Of a stretch of 9,019 bases of DNA, positions 1 through 6,494 are shown piece by piece. The position numbers were made by a program, and so were the translations under genes. Below the pieces are notes generated by a model. It was not told the DNA's origin and did no database searches. It was given only the letters and a program-made list of their open reading frames with translations. Location: NCBI GenBank assembly GCA_964424205.1, contig CAYRIF010000150.1:1-9019 (forward strand), read 5' to 3'. Position 1 is the stretch's first letter; each line of letters starts with the position of its first letter. This DNA is from CAYRIF01 sp964424205. GTDB taxonomy: Bacteria; Bacteroidota; Bacteroidia; Cytophagales; Cyclobacteriaceae.

Positions 1-129
1 ACCATGGGGATGGGGACGCAGACCTTGGGGTTGGTTTATGGGATAGTTTATTGTTAGTGAACATACTGACAATCAAAAGTCGCAACTTGCTCACAAATAA
101 TATTTTATCTAAAGTCTTTCTCATTGCCT
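1..129. other. left-edge non-coding stretch, G-rich at its outer end
   Basis: This is the sequence downstream of the giant secreted-protein gene. No gene can be supported. The outer 42 bases are G-rich on the plus strand, with GGGG at 6-9, 12-15 and 27-30 and GGG at 40-42. The remainder is AT-rich and shows no GC-rich hairpin followed by T on the minus strand, so I see no intrinsic terminator for the gene ending at 130. A plus-strand frame is open from the edge to a stop at 168-170 and could be the tail of a gene entering from the left. It would overlap the end of the giant gene and has no recognisable protein features. Confidence 0.5.
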
Positions 130-3100
130 TTATTCATTTACATTTATTGCGTCAATTTCCCATTCCATAGGTATAATGCTCTTTGAAGTCGGTGCCGACA
201 TGCCTGGTGGACGATAGATAAATTCCATTTTATAGCTACCAGCAAGGATTCTTGAAAAGTCGTTGAAATATATGGCTTTACAGGCTGCAGGAATTAAATC
301 ATTATTTACCTGCTTAAATACCTTATCCATGTCATTTTTAAGTTGCAAAAAATCTGCATGTGCATAGTAACTTACGTCGTACCAAAATATATTCCTTAAT
401 CCCTGGGTTGATACCGTTCCTGAAATCATCTGTTGCACGTCATTATTAAGGTCTCCTGTATAGTACTGATTTCTGAATTTTTTCAATGGAATGAGTCCAT
501 GTTCAGATACATTTCTAACTATCTTAAAAGTATTTGAATTGTATTTGAAAGGATGGTTCTCATAAATCTGAGGGTAAAGTTTTGTACGCAACCAATTATC
601 AGCCTCCACTTCGTCAAAAGGTATTGAATTTACTTCAATCATGGGCAGTATATTTTCTGTAGAAGTTAGTTCAAACTTATCAAACGTTTCCTCCAGGTTT
701 AGCATAACACCTAGTAATCTTGTGTCAGTGGCTGGCATATATTTAACCACATCTTTGGAAGGTATCTGCGCCATTTTCTCGGTAAAAGTATTGTAGCGAC
801 TGACCCTAAAATAACTATCATAGAGGTCTTTGCTTGTGGCATTGGTAAGTCCACCGATAATGGATTTCTCCACTTTGGTAATGGTAGCGCGGTCGTCAGT
901 CGAGAGGTCTTTGGTAGTCTTAGCCACGTTATTGTTCAATGCCAGTTCCTGACTTTTTACAACGCGCCACACTGATAGACGGTATGCCTTCTCTCTGCTC
1001 AGCCCTGTAGGCATGTCAAAACTAAGCCGTGCATTGATAGTATCTGCTTTCAATGCTACTTTGATGGTATCACCCATGGGCATCTCGTTGAAAAACACCT
1101 GGTAGTCAACCTGTTGACTGTTGTGTTTGCCACGCCACAGGTATGACTGGGCTTGGTTAAGCTTGATATAACCATGTGGATATTCATTTTGATAGTAGTT
1201 GTACTGCCCATTTTGTGGATAGCTATAAACCACATTGGTCGGGTCAATATAATCCGGTGCTTTATCTGTTACAAAAGAAAGCTCTTTAATTTCTTCTGCC
1301 AACTGACCATTGGAAGTCATGTTGACATAACCACCATTTTTATATTCTTGCCAGTGCGCTTTTACTTTTATTTTTACGGTGGTTTCTGAAGGCAACACAT
1401 CCTTAGGGCTAAATGCCACGAGGTCTTTTTCATCATTCCACTTTAGTTTCCCTTCGATCTCCTTGTTATTATGCAACACCTTGAAGTAGTCAAAAGCTAT
1501 TTTATATTTCTTGGTGCTTTCACCATCGCTGACAGGGATGCTTTTGCCAATAGGCAATTCAAATAGTACTTGTGGCACATTGAATACACTTACTTTGGCA
1601 TCGCCCTCGTCAGGAGTAATTTGCTTGACNNNNNNNNNNNNNNNNNNNNNNNNNNNNNNNNNNNNNNNNNNNNNNNNNNNNNNNNNNNNNNNNNNNNNNN
1701 NNNNNNNNNNNNNNNNNNNNNNNNNNNNNGGCGTACCCAGGTATACCCACCAGTTATGATTACCGAAGTGCAGTACCGTAAATATATTAACCGATGCAAT
1801 TTTATCTGAACCAAAAGTAGCCCCAAACTCCGCATGTAATTCTTTATTTTCAAAATCATAAGCAACCAACGCCTCACCCCCCACTTTTGAGACAGGTTTA
1901 CCCTTACTATCTTGTTTTGGCATGAGGTGCACCTTCCCACCGATTTCTATAAATTTCAATCCAAAATGCTCGTTCATTTCAATGGCAAGCGACCCTTCGA
2001 CCAACGTGCTTTTTCCGCCTGGTGATAAGACCAAATCCATAAATGCTGAAATGCCACCCCCTTCAATCTTTTCATAATTTAATTTTGACGCTGGCGGTGT
2101 GTATATGGTGTCATTCTCAGATGGTGGTGGTACATAGGGATGCTTGCTATATATGCTTTCATGCAGTACATCTTTATTGGTAGGATGCATATTATAAGCA
2201 AAACCACCAGCTAATCTTTTAATAGTCCCTGGTCCTAGCTCAACCTTTTGTGTAGAAGCTTCCGCATCATAAAGCGCATCAAAATACCAGTAATCAGTTC
2301 CATTACTAGAAGAAAACATGCCGTTTGCTCCAAACGCTAATGCTGGTTTTCCTTTTTTGCTAGCCCCTAATGTTACCTTTAAGTCTCCTTGAAAGCCATT
2401 ATCAAACTTATCTCCTTCACTAAAAAAATCAGCACCTCCTACTACTTTCAGCACACCAATATTGGCTTCAATTTTTAATCTTTTAATTTTACTGTTTGTG
2501 ATACGCCATCGTTGCTGTCCTTGGGTATCTCCATCCGTGCTTTTTTCTATGACACCATCTAGCCGTAATCCGGTATTCCCAGAAAAGAGGTTACCTTCCC
2601 CCCCTTTCCCCATCAAAGCGATACCCCCATCAATATCAATGCTATACCTACCCTCGTTAAAAGCAAAACCTAAATTATCTAAACTAAAAGCAAAAGGGCC
2701 TATTTTTGCAGATGCCACTGGTCCATTTCCTGAAGAGGTCAGTGCGAAATTTCCTGATTTCACATAAGGGGCTTTGGAAATAATATTAAAATTTTGGAAA
2801 GCGATGTCTGGTATTTCTACTTTATCGCTTTGTTTGATACTTATTAATCCATGCAGCATGGCATCGGCATATAGTTCCCCATCTTTTTTGACCAGTTTTA
2901 TTCTAGAGGTCTTGTCCAATCGCATGGTGGCCAATAAAGCCGACGCCTCAATTTCTTCAGTAGTTTCAATTTCAAAAGAATAATTGACTTGTTCATTTTC
3001 ATCTTTAAATATGAGGGCGTCATATGCCAATTTGCTCTCATTTTTGCTAAAAGGTAAGACAATCGATCCGCCCATGCCCCCTCCTACTAATTTATTCTGG

Positions 3101-4260
3101 TGAATATTTAAATACAAATCTTTAATGGAAAGTGGCCAGCCACCCGCCTGCCCTTCATTGATAGACAATACGTTTTGTAGCGAAACAGCACCGGTAAAAC
3201 CTTCCTGGTCTAAAATAATTCCTTCAATGGCAAACGCTGATTTTTCGGTCGTGTTTTTATTCGATTTCAAAAATTTAGGAATAATAATACTTGCCTGTTC
3301 GGCATAGAAACCTTTCCACAAAGGGCCTAATTTATTGATGGTTTCAGCATATAGTGGCACGCCAACAATCCCATCGGGATTGGTATTTTCGCTCATATCC
3401 ATCGTTGCTTTTTCTATTCTAAAAGTGAAGTCCTCAATGCCTTTCACTTTAAAAGCTGGGAAACTCACTTCGGTGAGCAAATTACTAAAATCTTTTCCTT
3501 CCACAGAAAATTCCGCCCTGACATTTTTATAAGGATAATCCTTATTATTGTACTGCTTCTCAGCCTCTCGGTCCACCATGAGATTTCCTTCTAAAAACTC
3601 AAAATAACCACTGAGTTTAAAACGCTCAAAGCCCCCACAACCCCATGCTATATAGGTTTTATCCCTGCCTGGATCTAAGCCAAGCTTAAATTTTTTACCT
3701 GCATTTTGTGATTTATTGACGACTTCGGCAAGGTATAATTTAGAGGTGCCCGTGCCTCCTCCAAATCCATTTTTTGATACTTGAATATTTTCACCTACAA
3801 AATAAAGAATATCACCAGTTGGCGCAAAAGGAACTTGCACAAAAACATCAACTGATGTACCCTGGTTTGTGGTGCGCCCTTTCATAATCAATACCACCAC
3901 TTGATTGGCAGTGCCATCCCCACTCCTGATGAGCCCCAGCGGTAGATTTTCCACATTTTCTTCTCCAAAACTGGAAACAATTCTGTTTTCCTCAAATATT
4001 TTTTTATATAGTTGATCAATAGTCACTGGTTTATCAGGTGCATTTACGGGAGATGCCATCCAGTTTTCATCAAGATTGTAACCGTAAGATTGTTCAACAA
4101 CGGTTGCAAGATGATGTTTCGGGCTGTTGGTAGCATACAGACTTTCAGCAACTATAAAAAACGCAAGTAAGAAGTATAAATGTTTCAAAAAATTAGTGTT
4201 TTGGTGTAAAATCCTCTTTCCCGTACAAATAATTTGTACTCTTTTCAACCAACAAAGCAT
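130..4260 (-). CDS. giant secreted beta-rich protein with Ig-like segment, function unknown (interrupted by assembly gap)
   Basis: Family not recognised. The frame is open from a TTG at 4308; I prefer the ATG at 4258-4260 (about 1,376 aa). A TTG at 4186-4188 would give a compact signal peptide beginning MKHLYFLLAFF. Numbering below counts from 4308. A hydrophobic segment at about 43-54 ends in SLYA, a likely signal-peptidase site near 59, so the protein is exported. Residues 60-859 are rich in short alternating beta-strand patterns with glycine turns (for example GGGMGGSIVLPF and LSIKDLYLNIHQNKL), without clear catalytic motifs. The segment before the gap reads NWWVYLGT, and the next codon CCN must be Pro. 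About 894-1015 resembles a bacterial Ig-like (Big_5-type) domain: ITPDEGDAKVSVFNVP, then ALPSET-like VLPSETTVKIKV, closing with ELSFVTD. The C-terminal 380 residues are mixed and show no type IX secretion C-terminal domain that I can recognise. The protein is probably periplasmic or surface-exposed. The gene lies downstream of the barrel gene on the same strand. Confidence 0.8.
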   Translation of the reverse strand: MLCWLKRVQIICTGKRILHQNTNFLKHLYFLLAFFIVAESLYATNSPKHHLATVVEQSYGYNLDENWMASPVNAPDKPVTIDQLYKKIFEENRIVSSFGEENVENLPLGLIRSGDGTANQVVVLIMKGRTTNQGTSVDVFVQVPFAPTGDILYFVGENIQVSKNGFGGGTGTSKLYLAEVVNKSQNAGKKFKLGLDPGRDKTYIAWGCGGFERFKLSGYFEFLEGNLMVDREAEKQYNNKDYPYKNVRAEFSVEGKDFSNLLTEVSFPAFKVKGIEDFTFRIEKATMDMSENTNPDGIVGVPLYAETINKLGPLWKGFYAEQASIIIPKFLKSNKNTTEKSAFAIEGIILDQEGFTGAVSLQNVLSINEGQAGGWPLSIKDLYLNIHQNKLVGGGMGGSIVLPFSKNESKLAYDALIFKDENEQVNYSFEIETTEEIEASALLATMRLDKTSRIKLVKKDGELYADAMLHGLISIKQSDKVEIPDIAFQNFNIISKAPYVKSGNFALTSSGNGPVASAKIGPFAFSLDNLGFAFNEGRYSIDIDGGIALMGKGGEGNLFSGNTGLRLDGVIEKSTDGDTQGQQRWRITNSKIKRLKIEANIGVLKVVGGADFFSEGDKFDNGFQGDLKVTLGASKKGKPALAFGANGMFSSSNGTDYWYFDALYDAEASTQKVELGPGTIKRLAGGFAYNMHPTNKDVLHESIYSKHPYVPPPSENDTIYTPPASKLNYEKIEGGGISAFMDLVLSPGGKSTLVEGSLAIEMNEHFGLKFIEIGGKVHLMPKQDSKGKPVSKVGGEALVAYDFENKELHAEFGATFGSDKIASVNIFTVLHFGNHNWWVYLGTXXXXXXXXXXXXXXXXXXXXXXXXXXXXXXXXXXVKQITPDEGDAKVSVFNVPQVLFELPIGKSIPVSDGESTKKYKIAFDYFKVLHNNKEIEGKLKWNDEKDLVAFSPKDVLPSETTVKIKVKAHWQEYKNGGYVNMTSNGQLAEEIKELSFVTDKAPDYIDPTNVVYSYPQNGQYNYYQNEYPHGYIKLNQAQSYLWRGKHNSQQVDYQVFFNEMPMGDTIKVALKADTINARLSFDMPTGLSREKAYRLSVWRVVKSQELALNNNVAKTTKDLSTDDRATITKVEKSIIGGLTNATSKDLYDSYFRVSRYNTFTEKMAQIPSKDVVKYMPATDTRLLGVMLNLEETFDKFELTSTENILPMIEVNSIPFDEVEADNWLRTKLYPQIYENHPFKYNSNTFKIVRNVSEHGLIPLKKFRNQYYTGDLNNDVQQMISGTVSTQGLRNIFWYDVSYYAHADFLQLKNDMDKVFKQVNNDLIPAACKAIYFNDFSRILAGSYKMEFIYRPPGMSAPTSKSIIPMEWEIDAINVNE
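1630..1729. other. assembly gap (100 N)
   Basis: Exactly 100 consecutive N, the conventional placeholder for a scaffold join of unknown length. It falls inside the giant secreted-protein gene. The same frame is open on both sides if the gap is taken as 100 bases, but one in three arbitrary lengths would give that. The true size of the protein and even its continuity are therefore not established by this window. Confidence 0.98.
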
Positions 4261-4314
4261 TAGTTTTATGCTAAAAAATGTGCTGGTTAACCATAAAGGT
4301 AGTATCAATTACGG

Positions 4315-4324
4315 AAAAAAAAAA
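4315..4324 (-). repeat. T10 homopolymer (minus strand) upstream of the giant gene
   Basis: Ten consecutive A on the plus strand read as T10 in the direction of the giant secreted-protein gene, 54 nt before its preferred ATG. No GC-rich stem precedes it, so it is not a standard intrinsic terminator for the barrel gene. A tract this long in a leader or promoter spacer can slip during replication. Confidence 0.7.
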
Positions 4325-4433
4325 TTATATCGCAAAAATTTAGACTAAAGCACCTTCAAATAATTATCCACAAGTAAAATTACTGCGACTTCCAATCAAT
4401 GGTGCTATTCAAACAAAAAACATCTCTTAAAAA

Positions 4434-5105
4434 CTACTTCTCCTTCCATTTTGAAAGCGCATAAAAATACCCAAAAGAAACTTCCAAGGATTGATTTTTG
4501 GAGAAAGTAGGATCCGTGGCGTCTTTTTCGTCAATGATATTTGCCAGTCCTTGCATAAATTTTACGGTGCCTTGAAAGGTTCCAATCTTAGTGTCTAGAC
4601 TTAAACCGCCACCGCCACCGAGTCCAAATTCAAAGCGCTTATCATCAGCAATCATATAATGAAATAATACTTTATCATTTTCACTTTCCAATACTGAATT
4701 TTCTTTGGCAGCATTCAGATAAGATAAAAATAGGCCTCCAATCAGAAACGGCTTTAGCTTTCCATCACCGATTCTAATATGTGTCATAATAGGCATCTGA
4801 ACATAATTGAGGGTTGACTTAAATTTTTCGCCTGAGGCTAGCACTTGCGTCCATCCTTTCTGCGTAAAGTTTAGTTCTACCTGTAAGCCCACATGTTTTT
4901 GATTAAAATACTTGAAAGCAATACCAGTCAAGTTACCCGCTTGCAGCGCTTGCCTAAAAACAGTATTAAATGTATTATCAAGGTCACTGAACGATACTTG
5001 CGAAAATGTTACTCCTTGTTTGATTCCAATGGATGTTTGTCCATAGGAAACTTCCGTTAAGAAGCATAATACACAAACTGCAATTATTGTTTTTAATTTG
5101 TACAC
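4434..5105 (-). CDS. outer-membrane beta-barrel protein, PorT-like family
   Basis: A 223-aa protein with a clear signal peptide: KLK near the N-terminus, a hydrophobic core at about 7-16, and likely cleavage after SYG at residue 22. The mature part of about 200 aa has alternating beta-strands with Gly/aromatic patterns (TSIGIKQGVTFSQVSF, HVGLQVELNFTQKGW, MTHIRIGDGKLKPFLIGG, FEFGLGGGGGLSL, TFQGTVKFMQGLANI). These are typical of the small Bacteroidota outer-membrane barrel domain (OMP_b-brl_2/PorT-like), which probably makes eight strands. The start is GTG at 5105. It is forced, because an in-frame TAA lies just upstream, and it is supported by AAGGA about nine bases before it. The start lies 13 nt inside the toxin gene, suggesting translational coupling. 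Family assignment is firm. The specific role is unknown; PorT itself belongs to type IX secretion, but many paralogues in this family do not. Confidence 0.88.
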   Translation of the reverse strand: MYKLKTIIAVCVLCFLTEVSYGQTSIGIKQGVTFSQVSFSDLDNTFNTVFRQALQAGNLTGIAFKYFNQKHVGLQVELNFTQKGWTQVLASGEKFKSTLNYVQMPIMTHIRIGDGKLKPFLIGGLFLSYLNAAKENSVLESENDKVLFHYMIADDKRFEFGLGGGGGLSLDTKIGTFQGTVKFMQGLANIIDEKDATDPTFSKNQSLEVSFGYFYALSKWKEK

Positions 5106-5548
5106 TGGGTATTTTCCTTAAACCAATTTTGGCATTCTTCCAATTCAATTTTTCCAGACGCAACTTCTAATGTAAATTGGACTAGTAATTCTATATTTGT
5201 GCTTCCTATTTCAGGTGTCAACTTTCCACTTTTAGTGATTGTCTTTTTAATCTCCTCATTCAGCACACATTTATTCATCTTCAAAAACAAAAGCGCTGAA
5301 GCCAATCCTGCACGCTTATTTCCATCATGAAAAATATGACCATTAATTATAGTGTACATATATACTCCTGCTTTTTCATAAATCTCTTTGTAAAGTGGCT
5401 GACCAAATATAGAAGACTTAATGGCATCTACTAAATAGTCTAGGGGGTCTTCGTTCAGTATATTGAATGGCGGCACAAATTTTCCCCCATGCTTTTCTAC
5501 TGTCATTTCATTGACTAGTAGTATATCTTCCTTCCTCAGATGTTTCAT
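5093..5548 (-). CDS. doc: Doc/Fic-family toxin (death-on-curing type)
   Basis: A 151-aa protein from the ATG at 5546-5548; a TTG at 5557 would add three residues. The signature HIFHDGNKRAGLAS at about residues 71-84 matches the Doc version of the Fic motif (HxFx[DN][AG]NKR). It has Lys where AMP-transferring Fic proteins usually have Gly (GNGR) and lacks the second distal Arg. In phage P1, Doc with this motif phosphorylates elongation factor Tu instead of AMPylating it, so a translation-blocking kinase is the best inference. The N-terminal HLRKEDILLVNEMTVEKHGG segment and helix DYLVDAIKSS also fit Doc. It is somewhat longer than P1 Doc (about 126 aa). The start lies 5 nt after the antitoxin stop, the usual antitoxin-first order. 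Its 3' end overlaps the start of the barrel gene by 13 nt. Confidence 0.9.
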   Translation of the reverse strand: MKHLRKEDILLVNEMTVEKHGGKFVPPFNILNEDPLDYLVDAIKSSIFGQPLYKEIYEKAGVYMYTIINGHIFHDGNKRAGLASALLFLKMNKCVLNEEIKKTITKSGKLTPEIGSTNIELLVQFTLEVASGKIELEECQNWFKENTQCTN

Positions 5549-5553
5549 ATTTC

Positions 5554-5769
5554 TCAAGCAAGTTCATTAAAGGCATCATCATATTTATCAAAGTCATCAC
5601 CTATCATCTTTTTCAGCTTTTCCCTTCTTTTTCCATGCTCTTTAGTCTCTAATACCTTATTTTCAATAAGAATTTCTTTTATTGCTTCTTTAAAAAGATG
5701 AATATCTTCCTTCAATAGTTCCTTTACTATTTCCTTTAGGGTTGTCCTATCCAAATTTTCTAAGTTCAT
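5554..5769 (-). CDS. small antitoxin candidate paired with Doc
   Basis: A 71-aa, highly charged, predicted all-helical protein (LKEIVKELLKEDIHLFKEAIKEIL, then a Lys/Arg-rich stretch KEHGKRREKLKK, then an acidic tail DDFDKYDDAFNELA). It has no Phd, AbrB or ribbon-helix-helix DNA-binding region that I can recognise. The antitoxin call rests on position (5 nt before the doc ATG, same strand), size, and an acidic amphipathic tail of the kind that wraps a toxin in Phd-Doc complexes. Start ATG at 5767-5769 is preceded by a weak GAG-type ribosome site. A plausible promoter and a palindrome lie just upstream. The role is inferred from context and not from family recognition. Confidence 0.72.
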   Translation of the reverse strand: MNLENLDRTTLKEIVKELLKEDIHLFKEAIKEILIENKVLETKEHGKRREKLKKMIGDDFDKYDDAFNELA

Positions 5770-5820
5770 ATTCTCAATATTTAGTTTATTGATTCCTTAT
5801 AATTTTCTTATTTGACAATA

Positions 5821-5850
5821 CAAATGTACAGTTTTTTAGCATGCTATTAA
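5821..5850 (-). promoter_or_regulatory. candidate Bacteroidota promoter for the antitoxin-doc operon
   Basis: On the minus strand TACATTTG (5828-5821) matches the Bacteroidota -7 consensus TAnnTTTG exactly. A TTA (5850-5848) sits 19 nt upstream where TTG is expected. This would start transcription about 45 nt before the antitoxin ATG. The -33 match is imperfect. The upstream half overlaps the stop codon of the LysE gene. Confidence 0.42.
5837..5846. promoter_or_regulatory. 10-bp palindrome TAGCATGCTA in the promoter spacer, candidate operator
   Basis: TAGCATGCTA is a perfect palindrome between the putative -33 and -7 elements of the toxin-antitoxin promoter. Toxin-antitoxin operons are commonly autorepressed through such sites. 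A second palindrome, TGTACA, overlaps the -7 element at 5825-5830, and TTTG/CAAA half-sites flank 5815-5820. Operator function is inferred from position only. Confidence 0.28.
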
Positions 5851-6476
5851 TAAACATTATAAGCATAATAAAATAACCTAATCGCAAATCCTATCAACGC
5901 AATACCTGCCACCTTATTTACAATTTTGATAATTTCAGGTGTAATGGTATCACTCAACTTATGTGCCAGATATGCCTTGGTATTATCAGTAATAAAAACT
6001 GTCACTACAATCGTACCAAAAAAAAGAATTAGCTCCTGTTTATTATAACCATAATCGACCGTTGCCATACTCACCACTCCTATCCAAAATATTAACACAA
6101 ATGGATTGATTCCGTTAACCATAAAACCTTTAAGTACCTCTTTAAATCCATTAGATTTATTAAAGTCGGCAGGCCGTTTCTGTTGTACACTTACCTGCTT
6201 CGTCAAATTTACCAATCCAAAACCCAACATAATTACACCGCCTACAAGTCCTAATCCGGTCTTAAAGTACGTATTATCAAGCAACTGAGATATGCCCACA
6301 TAACAAATGAAAATATAAAATCCATCACTTACGGCTATGCCAATGGCCATTCTGAAACCTGCGTAATACCCTTTTTCCATACTTGTTTGGATAAGGGCGA
6401 AAAAAACAGGCCCAATCATTACGGTCAGGATTAGTCCAAAAAGAAATCCGTTAGAAATTATACCTACATAATTCAT
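5847..6476 (-). CDS. LysE-family amino acid exporter
   Basis: A 209-aa integral inner-membrane protein with about six hydrophobic segments. It carries the LysE/RhtB hallmarks: an N-terminal GFLFGLILTVMIGPVFFALIQTS with the conserved Gly-Pro at 22-23, GYYAGFRMAIGIAVSDG with Asp51, and NGINPFVLIFWIGVV at about 121-135 (the NPxxxxFW region). Length is normal for the superfamily. Members export amino acids such as lysine, homoserine or threonine, or related molecules; substrate cannot be read from sequence. Its ATG lies 18 nt after the GH3 stop, with AGGGG about 11 nt upstream, so co-transcription with GH3 is likely. This pairing suggests export of an amino acid or of a GH3 product. Confidence 0.92.
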   Translation of the reverse strand: MNYVGIISNGFLFGLILTVMIGPVFFALIQTSMEKGYYAGFRMAIGIAVSDGFYIFICYVGISQLLDNTYFKTGLGLVGGVIMLGFGLVNLTKQVSVQQKRPADFNKSNGFKEVLKGFMVNGINPFVLIFWIGVVSMATVDYGYNKQELILFFGTIVVTVFITDNTKAYLAHKLSDTITPEIIKIVNKVAGIALIGFAIRLFYYAYNVY

Positions 6477-6494
6477 GATAAAACACCCCTGGCT

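Noticed and set aside
3..170. Plus-strand open frame from the left edge (HGDGDADLG...) as the end of a neighbouring gene
   Set aside because: It is only 56 codons, overlaps the end of the giant gene, and the acidic start reflects the ATGGGG repeat. No family features were seen.
1056..3532. Several open frames of 60-123 aa on both strands inside the giant gene
   Set aside because: They are in other frames of a well-supported coding sequence, have no family features, and some run through the N gap.
4315..4340. T10 run considered as an intrinsic terminator for the barrel gene
   Set aside because: The sequence before it on the minus strand forms at best a 5-bp A/T stem, with no GC-rich hairpin.
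5555..5557. TTG start for doc giving a 4-nt overlap with the antitoxin
   Set aside because: The ATG nine bases later leaves a 5-nt gap, keeps the whole domain and is the commoner start codon. The TTG is possible but not preferred.
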